From Candidatus Rifleibacteriota bacterium (lineage in GTDB: Bacteria; Muiribacteriota; Ozemobacteria; Ozemobacterales; Ozemobacteraceae), in the NCBI GenBank assembly GCA_018818125.1, contig JAHISQ010000062.1, positions 1 through 38,929 on the forward strand: DNA of 38,929 bases, written 5' to 3'. Under the pieces are notes generated by a model. It saw only the letters and a program-made list of their open reading frames with translations. It ran no database searches and was not told where the DNA came from. This document shows, in pieces, positions 16,946 to 24,593 of this stretch (positions are counted from its first letter, which is position 1; every line of letters starts with the position of its first letter). The position numbers and the translations under genes are program-made.

Positions 16946-17986
16946 ATGAAGCGGATTACCTATATCAGCAAACCCTGTTCAAACATGACTGACAGTCAGG
17001 TTCAGGCTCTCAGCGATTACTGTCGCTCGCGGAACATCAAGCAGCAGATTACCGGTGTGCTGTTTTATTTCTGCGGACTTTTCTTTCAGACGATCGAGGG
17101 CAATGATGAAAAAATCGATCGGTTGTTTCTGAAAATCATGCAGGACAAGCGGCATCGAGATGTACTATGTTTGAAAATGGAATCTGGCAATATTGAGCGC
17201 ATGTTTCCAGACTGGTCGATGAAATACTTTAACTTCGACGATAAAGTTGAGTCACTTGATCGCCCGGTACGACTTCTGTTGCAGTCTATTCTCGAGTCGC
17301 ATCAGATTATCGGGCGTTACACTCAACCGGCGGTTCTTCAGATACTTAACCAGGGATTGAATCCATTGACCATGTTGCCTCGAAAAGTAGAAAGGATAAT
17401 ACTTTTCGCTGACCTGGTGAATTTTTCGTCGGTCAGCGAAGTGCTGGAGGTTGAAGATACCGCAGCGATGCTCAACCGCTTTCTTGAAATTTCCAGCAAG
17501 ATAATATCTGACCTTGGCGGTGAGGTAACCAAGTTTATCGGAGATTGCGTAATGGCTTATTTCCCCACCGAACTGGCTGATAATGCGATGAGAGCCTGTA
17601 TCTGCATCATTGGAGCATTAAAGGAACAGCGCGAACATGGAGGACAGGATAGCCCGATGCGGTTTCTGCGTTGTGGTTTTGGCCTGGCACAGGGAATCGT
17701 GATCGAGGGCAACATGGGCTCGTCAATTAAAACCGATTACACGATTATCGGTGACGCCGTTAATACGGCGTCACGTCTTGAGGCAATGACGCGAACGATC
17801 GGAAAATCAATTGTACTGTGCGAAAAGATTAAAAACAGCCTCAGCAGTGACTGGAATCTTGTTTCTGTAGGCAAACTTCAGCTCAAGGGCAAGGAAATTG
17901 CGATTGAAATTTTCTACCCGGAGCATGAGCTGATCGGCGATTTTGCTGATTCATCAGCTGCTCTTTTTGAAAGTTTGAGCAGTTGA
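16946..17986 (+). CDS. BLUF-domain photoactivated adenylyl cyclase (bPAC-like)
   Basis: A 346-residue soluble enzyme with the layout of Beggiatoa bPAC (about 350 aa): a blue-light-sensing BLUF domain (1-95) using FAD, a linker, and a class III cyclase making cAMP. BLUF photocycle residues are present: Tyr6, Asn30, Gln48 (G-L-F-F-Q-x-x-E-G), Trp90 and Met92. The cyclase keeps metal Asp156 and Asp200 (K-F-I-G-D), ATP-specifying Lys196 and Thr266, and Asn273 and Arg277. These sit one position below the bPAC counterparts that I recall (Tyr7, Gln49, Lys197, Thr267), and N-Q-G-x-N-P-L-T and I-E-G-N-M-G-S-S are shared. So an active, light-switched homodimer is expected. GAGGCAG precedes the ATG. Confidence 0.93.
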   Translation: MKRITYISKPCSNMTDSQVQALSDYCRSRNIKQQITGVLFYFCGLFFQTIEGNDEKIDRLFLKIMQDKRHRDVLCLKMESGNIERMFPDWSMKYFNFDDKVESLDRPVRLLLQSILESHQIIGRYTQPAVLQILNQGLNPLTMLPRKVERIILFADLVNFSSVSEVLEVEDTAAMLNRFLEISSKIISDLGGEVTKFIGDCVMAYFPTELADNAMRACICIIGALKEQREHGGQDSPMRFLRCGFGLAQGIVIEGNMGSSIKTDYTIIGDAVNTASRLEAMTRTIGKSIVLCEKIKNSLSSDWNLVSVGKLQLKGKEIAIEIFYPEHELIGDFADSSAALFESLSS

Positions 17987-18030
17987 TTTCTTTTCGGTAC
18001 GCGAATTGAACATTGGATTTTGCCCGCAAT

Positions 18031-18062
18031 AAAAACCCGGCAGTTCTGGGTGAACTGCCGGG
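18031..18062 (-). terminator. Intrinsic terminator of the Asn/Gly-repeat gene
   Basis: CCCGGCAGTT, loop CTGGGTG, AACTGCCGGG is a perfect 10-bp GC-rich stem. On the minus strand it is followed by TTTTT (18035-18031), which suits termination of the gene at 18108-18896. In the plus direction there is no T-tract. Confidence 0.8.
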
Positions 18063-18107
18063 CTCTGTAGCTGGCTTACCAGCTGGCGGGAAGGAGGTAG
18101 GTCGTTA

Positions 18108-18896
18108 TTACAGTCTTGTGAACATTCCAGCCACTAGATTGTAGCGATTTTCTGCTCTCTGAATTTTTCTATAGGCAGCGCGCGTATCGTTTTCGGAGAA
18201 CATGCTGAATTTGGCGCGTTCTACAATCAGGGCGATATCGCGGATTTCGTCTCTGTGTCTTCGGTCGACGAGTCTCATCATACCTGAAAGTTCGCTGCTG
18301 AGCATGCCAATGGCGTGACCCATTCTGCGTTTGTCATCGTTGCTCATGAAAATCGGGAAGTATGAATTTTCTACAGTTCTGAAAGCACGTTCAATTGAGC
18401 GGTGAGCGTTGATGAGTTCATAGTTTACTGCGGGGCCGTGGTTGCCGTGGTTATTGTGTCCGCCATTGTTGCCATGATTGTTGTTGTAGCCACCATTGCT
18501 GCCGTTGTTGTTGCCATGATTGTTGTTGTAGCCACCATTGCTACCGTTGTTGTTGCCATGATTGTTGTTGTAGCCACCATTGCTACCGTTGTTATTGCCG
18601 TTATTATTGTTGTAGCCGCCATTGCTACCGTTGTTATTGCCGTTATTATTGTTGTAGCCACCATTGTTGCCATTATTATTGTTGTTATTATTGCTGCTGC
18701 CACCATGGCTCCATCCACCGTTGTTGCCATTGTTATTTCCTGGCTGACTGTGAATGCCACCGTTGTTGTTGCCTGGGTGTACTACTGGGCCATTGTGTGC
18801 TGGCTGGCTGGGTTTCTGATTGGGTTTATACTGGGCCATCACAGATGCGGGAGCGAAAACGGCTACTGCCAACAGAACTGTGAAAATCTTTTTCAT
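18108..18896 (-). CDS. Secreted Asn/Gly-repeat protein with helical C-terminal domain
   Basis: A 262-residue exported protein. The signal peptide is MKKIFTVLLAVAVFAPASVMA, followed by a Pro/Gln/Asn linker and then about 110 residues of low-complexity Asn/Gly with tandem 14-residue units of the G-Y-N-N-N-H-G-N-N-N-G-S-N-G type. From about 155 there is a well-formed helical domain with R-S-I-E-R-A-F-R-T-V-E-N, R-R-M-G-H-A-I-G-M-L and R-H-R-D-E-I-R-D-I. The repeats are identical at DNA level, so copy number may vary between strains. An adhesive or surface-coat role is possible but is inference. An AGGAGAA site lies upstream, and a strong terminator follows. Confidence 0.75.
   Translation of the reverse strand: MKKIFTVLLAVAVFAPASVMAQYKPNQKPSQPAHNGPVVHPGNNNGGIHSQPGNNNGNNGGWSHGGSSNNNNNNNGNNGGYNNNNGNNNGSNGGYNNNNGNNNGSNGGYNNNHGNNNGSNGGYNNNHGNNNGSNGGYNNNHGNNGGHNNHGNHGPAVNYELINAHRSIERAFRTVENSYFPIFMSNDDKRRMGHAIGMLSSELSGMMRLVDRRHRDEIRDIALIVERAKFSMFSENDTRAAYRKIQRAENRYNLVAGMFTRL
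18477..18650. repeat. Tandem 42-bp coding repeat, four full copies
   Basis: Units start at 18477, 18519, 18561 and 18603, with a degenerate fifth from 18645. Each encodes 14 residues of the Asn/Gly-rich protein and copies differ by only a few bases. In-register slippage would change the protein length without a frameshift. Confidence 0.85.
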
Positions 18897-18910
18897 AATA
18901 TTCTCCTGAT

Positions 18911-18940
18911 TCTTATTAAAATCTTATTAAAATCTTATTT
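18911..18940. repeat. 11-bp direct repeats in the leader of the repeat-protein gene
   Basis: TCTTATTAAAA occurs twice in tandem, followed by a partial third copy TCTTATTT. The block lies 15-45 bases upstream of the minus-strand start at 18896, in its presumed 5' leader. Spacing of one helical turn would suit a regulator, but slippage is an equally simple origin. Confidence 0.45.
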
Positions 18941-19227
18941 AGTTAGGAACGAAGGTATATACGCAAATATGATGCCAATTCTTGAATTTGGCGCGAAAGC
19001 CTTTATCGGAGCGGTTTGTCGTGAGTTGTGAGCGTGTGCGGAATAATTATCTGCTGAAAAACTTACAGTTGGCTCCACAAATTTTGGCAAAACAAAAAAA
19101 TATAGTATATGTAAACTTTGTGATGTTCACGCAGTATAGAGTAAGATTCTTCGCTTCAGCGATTTATCAGACAGAGTTTGGCCGAAGTCCAGCGGTTAGG
19201 ATAACTTTTGCTGTATCGCCGGCCAGG

Positions 19228-19255
19228 TGGCAAAAGCGTCGCTTTTTATTATGAT
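19228..19255 (+). promoter_or_regulatory. Possible promoter of the diguanylate cyclase gene
   Basis: TGGCAA at 19228-19233 and TATGAT at 19250-19255 with a 16-base spacer lie about 70 bases upstream of the chosen ATG. The -35 element is weak. Confidence 0.25.
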
Positions 19256-19324
19256 ACTCTGCCGACCGCCGCGGGCAAAAGAATTTGCTTGAGATTTTGG
19301 ATTAGAAGTGCAAAGATACAGATT

Positions 19325-21529
19325 ATGAGTGAACCAACATTGACTCCGACATGGCGGCAGAGATTTTTTGCTTACATTAACAGTATCAAGACCAAGCTGA
19401 TTGTCAGTTTTCTGGTAATCACGCTGACGCCACTGATTTATATCAGCTATGTAATGCTGCGCAACGCTTCTGATGGGCTGCTCAGCGTCATAGTAAACAA
19501 CTCGCTCGCACATGCCCGTAAAGCGTCGATTGATCTCAACCGCTTCGTAGCGCATCAGCTTGAAATTATTCAGCTGTTGAGAAGAAGTGATGCGGCACTC
19601 GACAAGAACGCGGCCAATCTTGAAGTTCTTATACAAGAACACGACAGTCGCCACCTTTCGATCGAAAAAATCTTTATAATTGATCATAACGAGCAGGTTG
19701 TCGGCGTTTCGAATAAGAACCCGATCAGGCACCATATCGACTTTGGTGAATCAGCCGCACTTCTGCAAAAGCGCCCATATTTGTTGTTGAGTTCAATGGG
19801 TTCGGATGGCCGCAATTCAGTAGCACTTGTTGCAATGCTGACCGATCGCCAGGGGTTTAACTATGCTCTGCTGGTGATGGAATTGAACCTGTTGCAGCTT
19901 GCGACCGTAGTTTCAGAAAATGTAGTGGGAAGCAGCACGCGCGTATACCTGCTGGATGAGCGCAACAAAGTCGTTCTGAGTTTTCCTGAAGACCTGCGCG
20001 AAGCAGACGTGGTGACCATGAATGCAAAAATTGCCGAGCACGAATACGGGGTTTTTGCCATAAGTGGTGCGAGCCTTGAAAAGGCACAATTGTCGTCGTT
20101 TCTGCCGGTGGTTGGCCTGGGCTGGAAGGTGCTGCTTATTCAGGATCAGCAGGAAGTCTATGCGCTAGTCAACACCTTTCAGCACAACCTCTACTGGATT
20201 CTTTTCCTTACCATGACGGTTGCGGTGGTGATTGCTCTGATAATTTCTCAGAACATCGCGTTGCCAATTCTGCAGCTCACGCTCGGCGCTAACGAACTGG
20301 CTGCTGGCAAATTTGACGTGCGAATCGACGTGCGCAACACTGATGAGGTCGGGCAGCTCGCAACCAACTTTAATTTTATGGCAGACAGTCTTGCCGGCAA
20401 GATGGAAGAGCTCAAAGACGCCTACGAAGAAATCAAGAGTCGCGCTCATACAATTGAGCAGAGCAACATCGCGCTTGATCGCAAAGTTTTTGAAATTGGT
20501 CTGCTTTACCAGATTGGCAGCACCATGGGCGAAATCGGACTTGATCTGGAGCGCCTGCTCGATGTCATATTAGACAAGGCTATCGAGGCTGCCAACGCCA
20601 AGCGTGGCTCTCTGATGCTCATAGATGATAATCAGGAAATGCTTGAGTTGCAGAGAGTTCGCATCTGGGACGAAGCGAGCGGTCAAACGATGCCTATAAG
20701 CGATTTCAAGCGAAACATCAACATCAGGCCAGGCGAAGGCATTGCCGGGAAGGTGCTGCAGACCGGTCAGATGCTGACAATCAATGATCCAGACAGTCAC
20801 CCCGATTTTAAGCAGTATGAAGGTGAGAACAACCGGGTTGAGCAGTTATGCTGTGTACCTCTCAAAGTCAAGAACATCACCTTTGGCGTAATCAACATTG
20901 TAAATCGTAAAGATTGTCGCGACTTTGAAAAACGCGATACCGATCTCCTGCAGACTATGGCTAACCAGGCTGCAATGGTGCTTGACAATACCAAGCTTTT
21001 CAAGCTTGCTATTACCGATGGTTTAACCGATCTTTTTCTGGTGCGGCATTTTAAGAACAAGCTCAACGAAGAAATCAAGAGAGCCCGGCGTTACCAAAAG
21101 ATTTTTACAGTTTTGTTTTTTGACATCGACCACTTTAAAAAGTTTAACGACACTTATGGGCATCAGGTTGGTGACGAAGTGCTCAAGCAGGTTGCCGTTT
21201 TGTTCAAGCACTCGCTGCGCGAAGACATAGACCTGGCGGCTCGCTATGGTGGCGAAGAAATGATTGCGCTGCTGCCAGAAACCGATGCCCGGGGCGCAAT
21301 GGTTGTTGCTGAGCGTCTGCGCACTGCCATCGAAACCCACGGATTTACCGGCTCTGATGAACCGCTGCACGTCACCGTCAGCCTTGGCATATCCGAGTTC
21401 CCGCTGCATGGCAATGATCCGCTCGAACTCATTCGCAAGGCCGACACGGCCCTCTATGAGTGCAAGAAGAATGGGCGCAACCAGACTTCGGTATACTCAG
21501 ACAAAATGGGAGTAGTTTCAGAAAAATGA
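19325..21529 (+). CDS. Membrane diguanylate cyclase: Cache-like sensor, HAMP, GAF, GGDEF
   Basis: A 734-residue protein that would make c-di-GMP from GTP in response to an external cue. It has TM1 (about 24-45), a Cache-like periplasmic domain (46-285), TM2 (290-309), HAMP (310-365), a coiled coil, GAF (405-555) and GGDEF (562-725). The signature is G-G-E-E-M at 642-646 (Met where Phe is usual), with metal Asp600 in F-F-D-I-D-H-F-K-K-F-N-D, so catalysis is expected. The inhibitory RxxD site is not in register (R-E-D-I-D). The ATG at 19325 is chosen because the open stretch before it is unlike any sensor start. Its stop overlaps the start of the TAXI protein gene by four bases. Confidence 0.9.
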   Translation: MSEPTLTPTWRQRFFAYINSIKTKLIVSFLVITLTPLIYISYVMLRNASDGLLSVIVNNSLAHARKASIDLNRFVAHQLEIIQLLRRSDAALDKNAANLEVLIQEHDSRHLSIEKIFIIDHNEQVVGVSNKNPIRHHIDFGESAALLQKRPYLLLSSMGSDGRNSVALVAMLTDRQGFNYALLVMELNLLQLATVVSENVVGSSTRVYLLDERNKVVLSFPEDLREADVVTMNAKIAEHEYGVFAISGASLEKAQLSSFLPVVGLGWKVLLIQDQQEVYALVNTFQHNLYWILFLTMTVAVVIALIISQNIALPILQLTLGANELAAGKFDVRIDVRNTDEVGQLATNFNFMADSLAGKMEELKDAYEEIKSRAHTIEQSNIALDRKVFEIGLLYQIGSTMGEIGLDLERLLDVILDKAIEAANAKRGSLMLIDDNQEMLELQRVRIWDEASGQTMPISDFKRNINIRPGEGIAGKVLQTGQMLTINDPDSHPDFKQYEGENNRVEQLCCVPLKVKNITFGVINIVNRKDCRDFEKRDTDLLQTMANQAAMVLDNTKLFKLAITDGLTDLFLVRHFKNKLNEEIKRARRYQKIFTVLFFDIDHFKKFNDTYGHQVGDEVLKQVAVLFKHSLREDIDLAARYGGEEMIALLPETDARGAMVVAERLRTAIETHGFTGSDEPLHVTVSLGISEFPLHGNDPLELIRKADTALYECKKNGRNQTSVYSDKMGVVSEK

Positions 21530-22515
21530 GAATGCACGCAAAGCTTCTGGGCGTATGCATAATGGCTGTAATAATGTCTTTTTCGCCTCTGCTGGCGCAG
21601 GAGACCACTGATAATACCTATAAAATCGACCGGCTGGTAACTTTTCTGGCACTTGGAACCGGTGCTACAACCGGCACCTATTTTCCCCTCGGCAACGCCT
21701 TTGCCAATGTCTGGTCGACGAGGCTCGATCAGGCCAGCGTAATGTCACACTCGACCAGCGGCTCGATCGAAAATATCAGACTGCTGCGCCGACAGGAGCT
21801 TGATCTGGCAATTGCGCAAAGCGATATTGTCGCCTCGGCTATTGCCGGTACCGGCAATTTTGTCGGCGAACCCTTCTCGCAGTTACGTGTTCTGATGTCG
21901 CTTTATCCTGAAGTAGTGCAGCTGGTGGTGCTTGCTGACTCTGGCGTTCAGAATATTTCAGATCTGCGCGGCCGAAAAGTCATAGTTGGTGCGCCTGGCA
22001 GCGGTAATGCCATGACATCGCTCGAACTGATGAAGGCCAGCGGAATTGCGGACGGCGAATTCGAGCCGGTTTACATCTCTTACGACGAGGCAATTCAGGC
22101 GATGGAACGCGGCGATTATGACGCGGCGATTGTTATTGCCGGGATTCCAACTAAAATGATCAGCGAGCTGCAGCGCCGTGTGAATGTTAGAATTCTGCCG
22201 TTTTCGCCGATGGAAATAGCCAGTCTGACCACTGCGTTGCCTTATCTCTCTGCCCTCAGTCTGCCCGAAAACACTTACACCGGGCAGACTGAACCGGTAA
22301 AAACCATCGCGTTGATCGCACAGCTGATTGCCAGCACCAGGCTGTCTGACGATCTGGCCAGTAAACTGTGCCAGACAATATTTGATAATCTTGATTATCT
22401 CAAAACAATCCACGAGCGTGCTCGCGATATTTCGCTGGAAACCTTTATGGACGGCGTGCCGGAAGGCTATGCTCACCCTGGCGCTGTGCGGTTCTACAAA
22501 GAACACAAGCAGTAG
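21526..22515 (+). CDS. TAXI-family TRAP-type periplasmic solute-binding protein
   Basis: A 329-residue exported binding protein. The signal peptide is residues 1-24 (cleavage after L-L-A-Q). The mature start L-A-L-G-T-G-A-T-T-G-T-Y-F-P-L-G is diagnostic for the TAXI group (TRAP transporter solute receptor), followed by H-S-T-S-G-S-I-E-N-I and D-L-A-I-A-Q-S-D. TAXI proteins normally hand substrates such as glutamate or other carboxylates to a fused DctQM membrane protein. None is encoded here. Instead the ATG overlaps the diguanylate cyclase stop as ATGA, indicating coupled translation. So it may serve as the ligand-sensing partner of the Cache domain. Confidence 0.88.
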   Translation: MRMHAKLLGVCIMAVIMSFSPLLAQETTDNTYKIDRLVTFLALGTGATTGTYFPLGNAFANVWSTRLDQASVMSHSTSGSIENIRLLRRQELDLAIAQSDIVASAIAGTGNFVGEPFSQLRVLMSLYPEVVQLVVLADSGVQNISDLRGRKVIVGAPGSGNAMTSLELMKASGIADGEFEPVYISYDEAIQAMERGDYDAAIVIAGIPTKMISELQRRVNVRILPFSPMEIASLTTALPYLSALSLPENTYTGQTEPVKTIALIAQLIASTRLSDDLASKLCQTIFDNLDYLKTIHERARDISLETFMDGVPEGYAHPGAVRFYKEHKQ

Positions 22516-22545
22516 TCTTTTTTTATCTGAGGAGTGTCCCAAAAT

Positions 22546-23382
22546 ATGACTTACAGAGCTCATAGATACAGAAAAAGTGCTGGTTCGTTGATAGTTGCGA
22601 CTATTTGTTTTTTTTGCTTCTGGCAGATTTCTTCGATTGCATGTGCTGCCGAAGTCAGCTCTGAGGCTGTGCCGATTGTAGCAGAATTATTGCTGGGCGG
22701 ATGGCTTGATGGGAAATGGGTCGATGCAAATACTATTGCCAGCAGTGTTCCAGCCGGCAAGATATATCATACTTACAGTTTTGACGGACAGCTGCAGGAC
22801 CTGGTTGGCGGTGCCCCGACGGCAGAATCCTCTAATATCGATTATTGGGACATCAATTTTGCCGCTGAAGTTGATAGTGATGGCGACAGACTCAAAATTG
22901 GTTCTGAAAAGAGCGGTATGCCACGTCTGCCAAAGTTACAAACCGGTGGTCTCAAACCTTATGAAGAGCTTGTAGCAAGTTATTTGAAACGCAATAAAAT
23001 TTCGGCTAAACCTGAAATTCAGCAGCTGGTAAGGATCGATCTCGATGGTGACGGGAGCGAAGAGGTTATTGTTGTTGCCAGTAATGCTGATGCCAGCATT
23101 CCCATTCTTGCTAAAAATACTTATTCGCTGGTGCTTTTCCGCCGAATTCAAAATGGCAAGGTTATCACTTCAGTGCTGCATGAGCATTATTACCATGAAG
23201 ATATCGAGGGTCAGGCCGACAGCTCAAACGGCTATAGAGTTGGTTTTGTTGTTGACATAAATGGTGACGGAGTGCTCGAAATGATTCTGAATTGCCGATA
23301 TTACGAGGGTTTCTGGTATGAAGTGTATGAGCTCAAGAATAATGAGCTGATAAAGGTGTTAAGCGATGGTCTCGGTGCCTGA
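22546..23382 (+). CDS. Secreted protein with FG-GAP/VCBS-like calcium-loop motifs
   Basis: A 278-residue exported protein. A hydrophobic export segment (about 15-35, L-I-V-A-T-I-C-F-F-C-F-W) follows a short basic N-terminus. The C-terminal half has two loops of the D-x-D-x-D-G type, D-L-D-G-D-G-S-E-E-V and D-I-N-G-D-G-V-L-E-M, typical of FG-GAP/VCBS repeats that bind calcium. Function is unknown. GAGGAG 11 bases upstream supports the ATG at 22546; an upstream GTG at 22534 lies within that site. It follows the TAXI gene by 30 bases, so it is probably the third gene of the operon. A related motif occurs in the protein at 23951-24574. Confidence 0.65.
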   Translation: MTYRAHRYRKSAGSLIVATICFFCFWQISSIACAAEVSSEAVPIVAELLLGGWLDGKWVDANTIASSVPAGKIYHTYSFDGQLQDLVGGAPTAESSNIDYWDINFAAEVDSDGDRLKIGSEKSGMPRLPKLQTGGLKPYEELVASYLKRNKISAKPEIQQLVRIDLDGDGSEEVIVVASNADASIPILAKNTYSLVLFRRIQNGKVITSVLHEHYYHEDIEGQADSSNGYRVGFVVDINGDGVLEMILNCRYYEGFWYEVYELKNNELIKVLSDGLGA

Positions 23383-23407
23383 TCATATTTGGCCAGCGCC
23401 AGAACTG

Positions 23408-23869
23408 CTATTGCAGAGGTTTGCCATCGGGGTCATTTATTATCAGTAAAGTTCCGAGTCCCGAAAACACTGCGTTCCATTGAGCGCCAGGCTTGAGCTT
23501 AACGAACTGTTCGTAAGTCATGAGTTTTGAATTCAGTTTGCTGAACTCGAATTCATCTGTTTCTCCGGCCATCACTGCGTTTATCCAGAATTTTTCTTTT
23601 CTTTTATGTTCTTTTATATCGCCCAGCTGTGGCGGGTTTTGCGTATTGACCTTTGAATCGGGCCAGACCGGCAGACTATTGGTTCCTGTTGCCGTTACCT
23701 TGTCGATCACCTCCCAATCCAGGACGTCGTAGGTAACTTTCTCGTCGTAAACCGGTTCCTCTCGATATTTTTGCCTTCGCACCCGCCTGGTTCTGCTCTC
23801 TTTCGATTGTTCGCTGCCAGAATGTTTGTCTAATCTCAATTTGTCCTGGCTTTTCGAAGCTGTCAACAA
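23408..23869 (-). pseudogene. 5'-truncated reading frame, remnant of a larger gene
   Basis: An open frame of 153 codons whose only available initiator near its 5' end is TTG, with no ribosome site and no signal peptide. Its upstream end abuts the terminator at 23881-23907, whose arm contains the in-frame stop. The translated sequence is well structured, with basic R-T-R-R-V-R-R-Q-K-Y-R-E-E-P-V-Y, then Y-D-V-L-D-W-E-V, L-P-V-W-P-D and L-L-I-I-N-D-P-D-G-K-P at the end. It looks like the C-terminal part of a longer protein. I do not recognise the family with confidence. A genuine TTG-initiated gene remains possible. Confidence 0.45.
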
Positions 23870-23876
23870 TAAATAG

Positions 23877-23912
23877 AAAAACCTGCACGGTGCTTAATCG
23901 TGCAGGTTTTTT
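23877..23912. terminator. Strong bidirectional intrinsic terminator
   Basis: ACCTGCACG (23881-23889) pairs with CGTGCAGGT (23899-23907), flanked by AAAA on the left and TTTTT on the right, so both strands show stem plus T-tract. It ends the minus-strand operon of glucosaminidase and the gene at 23951-24574. Confidence 0.85.
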
Positions 23913-23950
23913 GTCAGAGCTTTTATCGAGATTTTGAGATCAGCTGATTG

Positions 23951-24574
23951 TCAGTTGTCGACCGGAACAGGTTCGCAGCACTCAAAGGCGAAAGCATTGC
24001 CAGAAAGCCTGTAGTAGAAGAAGCTGGCAACGGCTTCTGAATACTCGTTTTCGGGGTAAAGCATGCCAAGGGCTCTTACCCGGTTATTATCAATAAATGC
24101 GAGATCCTGCCCGTCTTCCTGAACCAGGTCTGTTACCAGAAAGTCGCCTGAATTATTTGCCTGCTGGTTGTTAAATGGCATCGGCCGAAATTTCTGCCGG
24201 GTTTCGTCGAGCGTAAATACGTGCAGACTGGCATTATGTGGGGCATAAGAGACGGCAGTGACGATTTCTGGCGTTTTGTCAGCGTTCAGGTCGATGATCA
24301 GCATATTGCTACTTTGACCATTGAAGAAGAACTTTTTTTCCTGGTCGCCGAGGATTTCGCTGACCCATAGCTCTTTACCCTGAGGGTCGAGAACTTTGAT
24401 TCTGACCCCTTCTTTGTTGATGATCTTTTCTGCTGTGAAACCCTCAATTTCGTTGATGGCGAATTTTGCACTGGCAAGCAGTGGGTTGAGTTCTTCTGGA
24501 ACAGCTAGTCCAGCGAACAGGGTTGTTGAAACTAACACAATAAGAATTAACAGAGCGGTTTTAAGATTTTTCAT
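23951..24574 (-). CDS. Secreted protein with a VCBS-like motif, unknown function
   Basis: A 207-residue exported protein with signal peptide MKNLKTALLILIVLVSTTLFA and a mature beta-rich domain. I-I-D-L-N-A-D-K-T-P-E-I-V resembles the D-x-N-x-D-x-x-x-E loop of FG-GAP/VCBS repeats, as in the protein at 22546-23382. Two adjacent cysteines occur near the end (F-E-C-C-E-P). GAGGT precedes the ATG. It lies 19 bases after the glucosaminidase gene and before a strong terminator, so it is the second gene of that operon and may act at the cell wall. No specific function can be read. Confidence 0.7.
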   Translation of the reverse strand: MKNLKTALLILIVLVSTTLFAGLAVPEELNPLLASAKFAINEIEGFTAEKIINKEGVRIKVLDPQGKELWVSEILGDQEKKFFFNGQSSNMLIIDLNADKTPEIVTAVSYAPHNASLHVFTLDETRQKFRPMPFNNQQANNSGDFLVTDLVQEDGQDLAFIDNNRVRALGMLYPENEYSEAVASFFYYRLSGNAFAFECCEPVPVDN

Positions 24575-24593
24575 AATTAATTACCTCGTTGGT

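Larger units (their letters stand above)
18897..19324. other. 428-base gene-free stretch between divergent genes
   Basis: This holds the leader of the Asn/Gly-repeat gene (with the short repeats at 18911-18940) and the upstream region of the diguanylate cyclase gene. A weak promoter-like pair is seen near 19228-19255. No further gene or RNA is seen. Confidence 0.5.

Noticed and set aside
18477..18650. Regular repeats that could suggest a CRISPR array
   Set aside because: The 42-bp units are contiguous, with no unique spacers, and are in frame within a coding sequence.
18402..19031. 209-codon plus-strand frame rich in Val/Ile/Ala, resembling a membrane protein
   Set aside because: It is the antisense of the Asn/Gly repeat region; Asn and Gly codons read backwards give Val, Ile and Ala.
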